NCBI RefSeq assembly: GCF_016741935.1 | Contig: NZ_JAERRG010000012.1 | Location: forward strand, 186,001 to 250,000 | Reading direction: 5' to 3' | Source: Streptomyces endocoffeicus | GTDB lineage: Bacteria > Actinomycetota > Actinomycetes > Streptomycetales > Streptomycetaceae | DNA: 64,000 nucleotides | In this document: positions 49,246 to 56,668 of the stretch, in pieces | Layout of the letters: the number at the start of each line of letters is the position of its first letter | Position numbering within the stretch: position 1 is the stretch's first letter | Made by a program: the position numbers and the translations under genes | The notes under the pieces: model-generated | What the model saw: only the letters and a program-made list of their open reading frames with translations | What the model was told of the DNA's origin: nothing | The model's database searches: none

Positions 49246-49292
49246 CCGTTCATAGGAGAATGTGCGCCCCCGCCCCGATCGAGAGGCCCAGC

Positions 49293-50381
49293 GTGGAGAC
49301 GACAGTCGCGGAGGACCAAGCCGCAGGCCCCGGCCGCCCACCGGCACCGCGCGGCGCCCGCGGTGCGGTCGCCCGGCTGCTACGCGCCGTCGCCCGACTG
49401 CTACGGCTCCCCGGCGGACGGGCCCGGCGGTGGGCGGCCTGGTGCGCGATGCCGCCCCTGGCCGTGGTCAGCGCGGTGGTGCTGTGCCGGGCCGCGGACA
49501 CCGACGGCATCACCCCCATACCGCAGCTGCTGGCCTTCCTGCCCTGGCTGCTGGTCCCGGCGGCGCTCGGGCTGCTGCTGAGCACGGCCGCGCGTTGGCC
49601 GATGGGGTGCGGCTGGGCGCTCGCGGCAGCGGCGGCCACCGGGTGGTTCATCCAGCCGTACGACGGTGGCGGCTCCCCGCCCGAACCGCGCGGACCGGTC
49701 CTCGCCCGGCTGCGGGTGATGACCGCGAACCTCGAGTTCGGCCAGGCCAGGGAGGGGCTGCTGAACGCGCTGCGCCGGGAGCGGCCGGACCTGGTCGCGG
49801 TGCAGGAGTGCGATACGCGGTGCGCCGAGGCGCTGGACTCGGCCGCCGTCCGCAGGGCCTACCCGTACCGGAGCGTCGCCCTCGGCAACAGCGCCGCCGC
49901 GGGCTCGGCGATCCTCAGCCGCCATCCGCTGACCCGGACGGAGGGAGTGCGCGGAACGCTGCGGATGCCGGGCGCGGTCGTCCGCGTCGCGGGGCAGCGG
50001 CTGCGGATGCAGGTCGCCCACCCCATGCCGCCGATGCCGGGGCAACTGGACCTCTGGCGCACCGAGCTGGGGCGGCTGCGGGCCTACGCGGACGAGCGGG
50101 GCGAAGAACCCACCCTGATCGCGGGCGACTTCAACGCCACCCAGGACCACGCCGCCTTCCGGGCCGTCCTGGACACCGGGCTGCGGGACAGCGCACGGGC
50201 CACCGGGGTGTCCCGCACACCCAGCTGGCCGAGCGCCACGACCCCGGTCCTGGGGGCGCAGATCGACCACGTCCTGGTCAGCCGGGGCTTGCGGCCGCGC
50301 ACGGCCCGCTTCCTGGATCTGCCGCACACCGACCACCGGGCGCTGCTGGTGGAGCTGGACCTGTACGGGCCACAGGGCTGA
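49293..50381 (+). CDS. Membrane-anchored endonuclease/exonuclease/phosphatase-family protein
   Basis: 362 aa from GTG 49293 (GAGAGG well spaced); an in-frame ATG at 49260 is too close to its AGGAGA, and the frame start further up falls inside the palindrome. Three N-terminal transmembrane helices (about 55-72, 83-103, 110-130), then an EEP domain: MTANLEFGQAREGLLNALRRERPDLVAVQE, GDFNATQDHAAF, GAQIDHVLVS and DHRALLVEL hold the catalytic Asn/Glu/Asp/His. Extracytoplasmic phosphodiesterase or nuclease of unknown substrate. Confidence 0.87.
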   Translation: METTVAEDQAAGPGRPPAPRGARGAVARLLRAVARLLRLPGGRARRWAAWCAMPPLAVVSAVVLCRAADTDGITPIPQLLAFLPWLLVPAALGLLLSTAARWPMGCGWALAAAAATGWFIQPYDGGGSPPEPRGPVLARLRVMTANLEFGQAREGLLNALRRERPDLVAVQECDTRCAEALDSAAVRRAYPYRSVALGNSAAAGSAILSRHPLTRTEGVRGTLRMPGAVVRVAGQRLRMQVAHPMPPMPGQLDLWRTELGRLRAYADERGEEPTLIAGDFNATQDHAAFRAVLDTGLRDSARATGVSRTPSWPSATTPVLGAQIDHVLVSRGLRPRTARFLDLPHTDHRALLVELDLYGPQG

Positions 50382-50382
50382 G

Positions 50383-50508
50383 GGCCGACCGGGGCTCGAG
50401 GTCCGACCGGGGCTCGAGGGCCGACCGGGGCTCGAGAGTCGGCCGGGGCCCGAGAGCCGGCCGGGGCCCGAGAGCCGGCCGGGGCCCGAGAGCCGGCCGG
50501 GGTCTCAG
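50383..50508. repeat. Seven 18-bp tandem repeats between convergent genes
   Basis: Units of GGCCGACCGGGGCTCGAG drifting to AGCCGGCCGGGGCCCGAG from left to right; the first touches the EEP stop and the last overlaps the LysR stop codon at 50505. They are rich in self-complementary GGCCGGCC and CTCGAG. Confidence 0.93.
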
Positions 50509-51629
50509 CTCTCGCTCGGGTCGTAGGAGTTGGCCAGCTCGAACGGATCGGGCTCCAGACCCGCCGTCGGCCAGCGCTGCTCCCGCTGCCAGCGCGCGTT
50601 CTCCTGCGCGAGCGCGTCCCAGAGCAGATTGAGCGGATGGGCCGGGTCATAGGACGCGCGCTCCCCACGGCGGGTGAACGCCCCCAGCAGCACCTCCAGC
50701 CGGGGCCCGGTGTCATTGACCAGCTCGACGGCGCGCAGCCCGCGTCCGTACACCACCCTGGGATCGCCCGCCGCGTCCGCGACCCCCTTGGTGACCAGCA
50801 TGCAGCCGCGCAGCAGCCCGGAGCGCAGCAGCTCGAAGCCGTAGTTGACGGTGTCGATCTCGGCGGCGATGCGCAGCTTGCCGCGGTAGTCGCCGCCGAA
50901 CCAGGTGTGCAGCACCCCGGCCATCAGCCCACTCGCCGAGACCACCAGCGGCAGGGTGCGCAGCGCACTGGTCGGGGCGGTGGGGCCGGGCAGCTCGGCC
51001 TCGGAGAGATTGGTCAGCAGCGAGACCCCGCTGCGCCGCCACTCCATCACATCGAAGGCGGCGAGCTCATCGTCGCCCTCGGGCCGGGTCACCACGGAGC
51101 CGCACACCAGGTCCACGTCCTTGGCGCGCAGCTTGGCCAGCACGTCCCGGGTGCGCACATGGCCGACCTTGAGCTCGATACCGCGCTGCCGGAAGTCCTC
51201 GGTCACCCGCTCCCCGGCACCCGCCAGATAGCTGAGGGTAAATCGGGTGGTGCCCACCATCAGCGTTTTTCCCAGGCGGCGCCGTGACTCATGGATGCCG
51301 TCCAGCCAGTCCCCGAGAGTTCCGCGCGCCAATTCGACCAGGGCTTCTCCGGTGCCGGTGAACAGCACGTCCTTGCCCCGCCCCTGCTTGAGTATGAGGG
51401 GTTCGCCGCAAAGCTCGCGAAAGTTCCGGTTCATGGTGTCGATCTGCTTTTGCACACTGGACTGTTCGCGGCCCAGAATCCGTGCCGCACCCAGCGCCGT
51501 ACCGGCCTCATGGACCATGATCAGGGTGCGCAACTGGTCCATCGTGGTGTCCATCAGCGCGAGCGGGCTCTGCGCCCAGCGGCCGCGCCGATCCGTCGTC
51601 GGCGGGCCGAGCGAACCTGGTCTCACCAT
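50505..51629 (-). CDS. LysR-type transcriptional regulator (StgR-like architecture)
   Basis: 374 aa from ATG 51629, which has a good GGGGGAA site; an ATG at 51554 is nearer the HTH but lacks one. HTH (about 28-65): MDQLRTLIMVHEAGTALGAARILGREQSSVQKQIDTMNRNF. The effector domain follows (about 115-330; KTLMVGTTRFTLSYLAGAGERVTEDFRQRGIELKVGHVRTRDV). The C-terminal ~50 residues extend beyond the usual LysR end. Long Streptomyces LysR proteins of this type affect antibiotic production; here target genes are not evident. Confidence 0.85.
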   Translation of the reverse strand: MVRPGSLGPPTTDRRGRWAQSPLALMDTTMDQLRTLIMVHEAGTALGAARILGREQSSVQKQIDTMNRNFRELCGEPLILKQGRGKDVLFTGTGEALVELARGTLGDWLDGIHESRRRLGKTLMVGTTRFTLSYLAGAGERVTEDFRQRGIELKVGHVRTRDVLAKLRAKDVDLVCGSVVTRPEGDDELAAFDVMEWRRSGVSLLTNLSEAELPGPTAPTSALRTLPLVVSASGLMAGVLHTWFGGDYRGKLRIAAEIDTVNYGFELLRSGLLRGCMLVTKGVADAAGDPRVVYGRGLRAVELVNDTGPRLEVLLGAFTRRGERASYDPAHPLNLLWDALAQENARWQREQRWPTAGLEPDPFELANSYDPSES

Positions 51630-51690
51630 GATTTCCCCCGCTTTTCAACTTCTCCCGTTTTCCTGACTCCAGAGTTTAGTCAGCGATCCA

Positions 51691-51900
51691 TGTGGTTACC
51701 CGACTTCGAAGCGGGACCTCGTCGAGTACTACCGCTCGGTCTCCCGGCGCCCCATTCCGCGGTTGCGCGGCCGCCCTTTGATGGTGGAACGCCATCCGGA
51801 CGGAATCGGCGGCAAGCCGCTGATGCGGAAGAACGCACCCGGCTGCTTTCCGGACCGGGTGCGCCGCGCCGTGCTCCCCAAGGAGGGCGGCGAGCGGCAC
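51691..51900 (+). pseudogene. Relic of a LigD-type polymerase domain
   Basis: About 65 codons in one frame match the start of the LigD/PrimPol-like polymerase domain: YPTSKRDLVEYYRSV, IPRLRGRPLMVERHPDG, and KPLMRKNAPGCFPDRV. It has no start codon region and no rest of the ~290-residue domain, and is ended by a 44-bp palindrome at 51901. Another open frame on the opposite strand here has no coding features. Confidence 0.6.
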
Positions 51901-51944
51901 GCGAACGGCCCCTGGTGTCCGTACGGACACCAGGGGCCGTTCGC
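51901..51944 (-). terminator. 44-bp perfect palindrome, terminator of phoX
   Basis: The 22-bp arms 51901-51922 and 51923-51944 are exactly complementary with no spacer; as RNA it folds to a very stable hairpin. It lies 113 bp beyond the phoX stop on the minus strand and within the relic gene's reading frame. Confidence 0.85.
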
Positions 51945-52009
51945 TGCGCGGCCCCCGCGAGCGGCTGAAGCGGCTCGCGGAGGGCGAGGGCTGACCGCCG
52001 GGGTCAGAC

Positions 52010-52063
52010 GCCTCAGGCGCCTCAGGCGCCTCAGATGTCTCAGATGTCTCAGGCGTCTCAGGC
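52010..52063 (-). repeat. Six 9-bp tandem repeats across the phoX stop
   Basis: CGCCTCAGG and variants (TGTCTCAGA, CGTCTCAGG) at 9-bp period from 52010 to 52063, overlapping the phoX stop codon at 52058. Confidence 0.88.
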
Positions 52064-54145
52064 GCCGATGTCGTCGCCGTCGCGCCGCCAGACGCTGATC
52101 ACGGACGGCCGGGTCAGCTTGCCCGGGCCGTCGGGCCAGGTGGACGCGGGCTTCTCCACGCTCGCGCCGTCGATCTCGCCCGGGTGCTGCACGGCCACCA
52201 GCACCCGCCGGTCCTGCACGATCGGGCCGCAGGTCTCGGCGCCGTTCGGCACGGTCAGGAACTGCTTGACCTCACCGCGGCGGCTGCCCGCCGTGGCCAC
52301 GCCGAACAGCCCGTCGTGGTTGCCGAGCGCGTTGCCGTCCGTGGAGATCCACAGGTTGCCGTACGCGTCGAAGGTGATGTTGTCCGGGCAGGAGATCGGG
52401 CTGACCTGGTCCTTGGGGAAGCCGCCGAAGTAGGTGCTCGGGTCCTCGGGGTCGCCGCAGACCAGGAACAGCCGCCAGTTGAAGCGGGTGGAGCCCGCGT
52501 TGTTCCAGCGCTCGGTCAGCTCCAGGATCTGGCCGTGCTTGTTGCTGTTGCGCGGGTTCGCCTCGTCGGCGGGGGCCTTGCCGTCCTTGCCGCGGTCGCT
52601 GTTGTTGGTCAGCGCGATGTAGACCCGGCCGGTGCGCGGGCTCGGCTCGACGTCCTCGGGGCGGTCCATCTTCGTCGCGCCCGCCTTGTCGGCGGCGAGA
52701 CGCGTGAAGACGTACACCTCCTCGGCGGTCATGCCCTCCACGAAGGAGCGGTCGCCGCAGGCCAGCGGGATCCACTCACCGGCGCCGTCGAACTCGCCGT
52801 CCTTGGGCAGCTTTCCGGAGCCGTCTATCTCGGCGGACGGGCTGTCACCGGTGAACTTGGCGACGTACAGCGTGCCCTCGTCCAGCAGCGTGCGGTTGTG
52901 CTCGCGGGCGATGCGGCTGTTGCCCTTCATCATCCGCTTGGCGGAGACGAACTTGTAGAAGTAGTCGAACTTCTCGTCGTCGCCCATGTAGAGGACCGGA
53001 CGGCCGTCGCTGGTCAGCCGGGGCTCGGCGGCCTCGTGCTTGAAGCGGCCCAGCGCGGTGAGCTTGCGCGGGGTGGACTCGGGGTCGAACGGGTCGATCT
53101 CGATCACCCAGCCGAAGCGGTTGGTCTCGTTCGGCTCCTTGGCCACGTCGAAACGGTCGTCGAACCGTTCCCACTTGCGCTCGGAGGCGGCGCCGGCGAT
53201 GCCGTAGCGCTTGAGGCGGGCCGCGGTGGCCGGGTCGGTGACCGAGCCGCCGTTGGCGAAGTACTGGTTGAAGTTCTCCTCGCCGGAGAGCACCGTGCCC
53301 CACGGCGTGATGCCGCCGCCGCAGTTGTTCAGCGTGCCGAGGATCCGCTTGCCGGTCGGGTCGGCGGCGGTGCGCAGCAGCTCGCTGCCCGCCGCCGGGC
53401 CGGTGACCTCGAACGGAGTGGTCGCGGTGATACGGCGGTTGAGGCGGTGGCGGGACAGCGCGGTGAGCCGGCCAAGACCGCGCTCCTCGGCCGTCACGAC
53501 CACGGACAGGCCGTGCGCGGCCCAGCCGATCTCGGCCTGCTCGCGGGTGGGGTTCGCCGGGTCGTACCCGGCGAACATCAGCACCTCGTCGGTGTACTCA
53601 TGGTTGACCACGAGCAGCTGCTGGTCGCGCTCGCCGGGGACGTCCAGGACCGCCATGTAGTCGTTGTTGTAACCGAACTGGCCCGCCTGGGCCTTGGCGC
53701 TCTGCCGGTCCGGGTCGAACGCGGGCGCGCCGCGCAGGATCGGGTCGCCCCAGCGGATCACCACGTTCTGGTCGTGGCCGTCGGCGACGACCACGGCGTC
53801 CTCGGTGTTGGGGGCGACCGGCGCGAAGCGGAGGCCGCGGGCGGCCTTGCCCTTCGCGGCGCTCTGCGCGGCGGCCTTGTGCTCCGTGGCGGCACCGCCC
53901 GTCGCGGCGGACGCCCCCGGCGCCCGCTCCACCGCCACCGCACCGGTCGCGGCCGCCACGGTCACCACGGCACCGGCCCGCAGCAGGGCACGACGCGAGG
54001 CGGCACCGGCGATGACATCGCCCACATAGGCGTTGTCGCTGGTGTTCGGCGTCTCGTGAAGGCAGGCGTCGCCACAGCGGTACCGGCACGTCAGCGCGGA
54101 ACGGCCGCCCGGGTGTGAGCTGATGAGCGGCAGGAGGTTGCGCAC
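52058..54145 (-). CDS. phoX: PhoX-family alkaline phosphatase (DUF839), Tat-exported
   Basis: 695 aa from GTG 54145 with GGAGGGG six bases upstream. Tat-type signal about residues 45-75 (SRRALLRAGAVVTVAAATGAVAVERAPGA). The PhoX beta-propeller follows: MAVLDVPGERDQQLLVVNHEY, NNCGGGITPWGTVLSGEENFNQYF (active-site NCGGG...GEEN), PRLTSDGRPVLYMGDDEKFDYFYKFV, RPEDVEPSPRTGRVYIALTNN. Fe/Ca-dependent phosphatase that releases phosphate from organic esters outside the cell. A PHO box lies upstream. Confidence 0.92.
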   Translation of the reverse strand: MRNLLPLISSHPGGRSALTCRYRCGDACLHETPNTSDNAYVGDVIAGAASRRALLRAGAVVTVAAATGAVAVERAPGASAATGGAATEHKAAAQSAAKGKAARGLRFAPVAPNTEDAVVVADGHDQNVVIRWGDPILRGAPAFDPDRQSAKAQAGQFGYNNDYMAVLDVPGERDQQLLVVNHEYTDEVLMFAGYDPANPTREQAEIGWAAHGLSVVVTAEERGLGRLTALSRHRLNRRITATTPFEVTGPAAGSELLRTAADPTGKRILGTLNNCGGGITPWGTVLSGEENFNQYFANGGSVTDPATAARLKRYGIAGAASERKWERFDDRFDVAKEPNETNRFGWVIEIDPFDPESTPRKLTALGRFKHEAAEPRLTSDGRPVLYMGDDEKFDYFYKFVSAKRMMKGNSRIAREHNRTLLDEGTLYVAKFTGDSPSAEIDGSGKLPKDGEFDGAGEWIPLACGDRSFVEGMTAEEVYVFTRLAADKAGATKMDRPEDVEPSPRTGRVYIALTNNSDRGKDGKAPADEANPRNSNKHGQILELTERWNNAGSTRFNWRLFLVCGDPEDPSTYFGGFPKDQVSPISCPDNITFDAYGNLWISTDGNALGNHDGLFGVATAGSRRGEVKQFLTVPNGAETCGPIVQDRRVLVAVQHPGEIDGASVEKPASTWPDGPGKLTRPSVISVWRRDGDDIGA

Positions 54146-54284
54146 GTCTTCCCCTCCGTAAGGGTGTTCACGTATGGGCTTCGCCGGGTCCCCCATGGGC
54201 AGCACTCCGACGCGGTCCGGGCCGACATGACGTCGGGATCCTTTGGCGGCGAAGCTATGGGCGTAGAACCGCATGGTGGCGACG

Positions 54285-54306
54285 AACGCCTGAACCAGAG
54301 GTGAAC
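54285..54306 (-). promoter_or_regulatory. PHO box (two 11-bp direct repeat units) upstream of phoX
   Basis: On the minus strand GTTCACCTCTG followed immediately by GTTCAGGCGTT (54306 down to 54285) matches the 11-nt PhoP direct repeat (consensus GTTCACC plus four less conserved bases) of Streptomyces. It lies 140-160 bp upstream of the phoX start. The plus-strand VWA gene starts 111 bp to the other side. Confidence 0.65.
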
Positions 54307-54416
54307 GAAGCGCGAGCGGAATCGGCGGAAGAGGGCCGCCGAATGGCCCGCTAGCCTTTCGGCACCACGGACATGCACCGCCATGCACCGCACTCGACAC
54401 GTGAGAGGTATCTCCC

Positions 54417-56507
54417 ATGGGCATACGGGACCTACTGCGCAAAGTTTTCGGCCGCTCCCGAACCACGGGGGTGGACGATACTTCTGCTGCGCCGGAGGCG
54501 GCGGTTGTCCCGGACCCCCAGCCGGAGTCGGCAGAGTCGGCAGAGTCGGCGGAGCGCAAGTCGGCGGAGCCGACGGTGGACCAGAAGGCCGAGCGGAAGG
54601 CCGAGTCGGACGCCAAGCCCGAGCCCGAGCCTGCGCCTGAGCCGAAGGCTGAGCCGGAGCCCGAGCCGACCGCGGACGCGGACGCGGACACGGACACGGA
54701 CACGGACACCAAGGCCTCGGCCCCGGGCTCCTCGGACTCCTCGGACTCCCCGGACTCCCGGAACGACGAATCCGGGCACGACCCGGCCCTGTCCGCCCCA
54801 CTGAAGTCCCTCGACGAGATCCTGAAGTCCCCCGCGCACGAGGACTCGTCAACGTCGGGCGAAGAGACGCCGGTTGAGGCAGCGGCAGCGACCGACGAGA
54901 AGGAAGCGCCCGCCACCAAGGCGAAGGCCACGGCCGCGTCCGACGCCGGCGCCGGCGCTGACGCTGACGCCCAGCCCACGCCCGCAGCCGATGACGACGC
55001 CACGACCCCCGCAGCCGACGTCGAACCGGCGGCGGAGGCTAGTGCCGACGCCGAGCCCAAGGCCGACGACAAGCCCGCCGCAGCGAAGGCTGCGGCCGAG
55101 CCTGAGCCCGAAACCGCAACCGACCCCGCCCCGGAGGTCGCCGAGCCGGTGGCGGAAGCCGCCAACGCGTCTCCGGCAAAGGCCGGCACCACGCCCCAGG
55201 CCGAGGTTGCGGAGGACCCCGCGCCGGAGCCCACGGCCAAGGCCGAGCCCGAAGATGAGGCAGCCACAGAGGCTGGCGACGAGCCCGCCAAGGCGGAGGC
55301 CGAGCCCGCAGCCGCGAGCGCCCCCGAGGTCAAGGTCGAGGCCACGGCGCCAGTGGCGGAAGCCGACACCACGGCCAAGGCCGAGGTTGCGGAGGACGCC
55401 GCGCCGAAGCCCGCTGCGGCGCCCGAGCCCACGGCCAAGGCCGAGCCCAAGGCTGAGGCAGCCGCAGAGGCTGACGACGACGCCGCGTCGGCCCCGGTGG
55501 CGAACGCGAGTGCCGACGCCGAGGCAGCGGCAGAGACTGCCGACGAGGCCGCGCCCGCAGCCAAGAGCGACGACAAGTCCGCCAAGGCGGAGGCAGAGGC
55601 CGAATCCAAGACGGAAGCCGAACCGGAGTCCCCGGCGGAGGCCACACCCGCAGCCGCGAGCGCCCCCGAGCCCGCGGCCGACCCTGAGCCCGAGGCCAAG
55701 GCCAAGGCCGAGCCCGTGGTGGCCGCGGCTGCCGCCGCCACCGCGGCCAAGGCGGAAGCACCCACGACCGCGGCCAAGGCCGACGCGCCCGCCGCCGCCA
55801 TCTCCCTCGCCGACCTCACGTCGCGGGCGCCTGGGCTGGTCGGGGCGTACGGCGCGGCCGGGGAGGCCGTTCAGGAGAGTGGGCTGGGTGGGCAGCGCGC
55901 CGTCGTCTACCTCGTGCTGGACCGGTCCGGGTCGATGCGGGGGTACTTCAAGGACGGCACTGTTCAGCACCTCGCCGAGCAGGCGCTCGCCCTGTCCGCA
56001 CAGCTCGACACTGGCGGCACCGTGCCCGTCGTGTTCTTCTCCACCGACATCGACGGCACCGCCGACCTCGAGCTGGACCAGCACACCGGCCGCATCGAGG
56101 AGCTGCACGGCTCGCTCGGGCATATGGGGCGGACGAACTACCACACCGCCGTCAACGCCGTCATCGAGCACTACAAGGCGTCCGGCAGCACCGACCCCGC
56201 GTTCGTGATCTTCCAGACGGACGGCGCGCCCACCACCAAGACCGCCGCCGAGAAGGCGCTGTGCGGGGCGGCGGGGCTGCCGCTGTTCTGGCAGTTCCTG
56301 GCGTTCGGGGACCCGGAGGCGAAGGGGTTCGACTTCCTGCGGAAGCTGGACACCGCGCCCGCCCTCGCCGTCCCGGAGAAGCGGGCGGTCGACAACACCG
56401 GCTTCTTCCACGCCGGGCTCGACCCCCGTACGGTCGCCGACGCCGACCTGTACCGGGAGCTGCTGAAGAAGTTCCCGGGCTGGCTGGCCGCCCGCGCGCA
56501 GGGCTGA
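54417..56507 (+). CDS. VWA-domain protein (TerF/TerY-like) with long Ala/Glu/Lys-rich N-terminal region
   Basis: 696 aa. A short basic N-terminus (MGIRDLLRKVFGRSRTT) is followed by ~430 residues of imperfect Ala/Glu/Pro/Lys repeats, expected to be extended or disordered. The C-terminal domain (about 470-690) is a von Willebrand A fold: LVLDRSGSMRGYFKDG (MIDAS DxSxS, D502-S506), GRTNYHTAV (Thr) and VIFQTDGAPTTKTAAEKAL (Asp). It resembles VWA proteins of tellurium/stress systems (TerF-like). No signal peptide, so cytoplasmic. Divergent from phoX. Confidence 0.85.
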   Translation: MGIRDLLRKVFGRSRTTGVDDTSAAPEAAVVPDPQPESAESAESAERKSAEPTVDQKAERKAESDAKPEPEPAPEPKAEPEPEPTADADADTDTDTDTKASAPGSSDSSDSPDSRNDESGHDPALSAPLKSLDEILKSPAHEDSSTSGEETPVEAAAATDEKEAPATKAKATAASDAGAGADADAQPTPAADDDATTPAADVEPAAEASADAEPKADDKPAAAKAAAEPEPETATDPAPEVAEPVAEAANASPAKAGTTPQAEVAEDPAPEPTAKAEPEDEAATEAGDEPAKAEAEPAAASAPEVKVEATAPVAEADTTAKAEVAEDAAPKPAAAPEPTAKAEPKAEAAAEADDDAASAPVANASADAEAAAETADEAAPAAKSDDKSAKAEAEAESKTEAEPESPAEATPAAASAPEPAADPEPEAKAKAEPVVAAAAAATAAKAEAPTTAAKADAPAAAISLADLTSRAPGLVGAYGAAGEAVQESGLGGQRAVVYLVLDRSGSMRGYFKDGTVQHLAEQALALSAQLDTGGTVPVVFFSTDIDGTADLELDQHTGRIEELHGSLGHMGRTNYHTAVNAVIEHYKASGSTDPAFVIFQTDGAPTTKTAAEKALCGAAGLPLFWQFLAFGDPEAKGFDFLRKLDTAPALAVPEKRAVDNTGFFHAGLDPRTVADADLYRELLKKFPGWLAARAQG

Positions 56508-56550
56508 CCAGCGACCGCAGACCAGCGACCGCACCCGACCCGGCACAACA

Positions 56551-56595
56551 CGGGGGCCATCCGCCGCGGAGAAAACGCCGCGCGGGTGGCCCCCG
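56551..56595 (+). terminator. Terminator after the VWA gene
   Basis: GGGGGCCATCCGC (56552-56564) pairs with GCGGGTGGCCCCC (56582-56594) with one G-T wobble; GC-rich stem and a loop holding AGAAAAC. 44 bp after the VWA stop. Confidence 0.75.
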
Positions 56596-56604
56596 TCACT
56601 CGGA

Positions 56605-56610
56605 TACGAT
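56605..56610 (+). promoter_or_regulatory. Putative metG -10 box
   Basis: TACGAT within CGGATACGATATGG, just downstream of the preceding terminator and ~60 bp upstream of the metG ATG. No clear -35 was seen. Confidence 0.4.
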
Positions 56611-56668
56611 ATGGGCGGCTCAGCAGAGCGAATTGTCACCTACCGTATCGACTCGGGAGCAGCCTGCA

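Noticed and set aside
50383..50508. Possible CRISPR array
   Set aside because: Repeats are directly adjacent with no spacers and drift progressively; a simple tandem array.
51676..51930. Minus-strand 84-codon open frame
   Set aside because: Overlaps the 44-bp palindrome and is antisense to the LigD-like relic; no signal or domain.
54849..56639. 596-codon minus-strand open frame opposite the VWA gene
   Set aside because: Gly/Arg/Leu repeats are the mirror of the Ala/Glu/Lys repeat; no start signals or domains.
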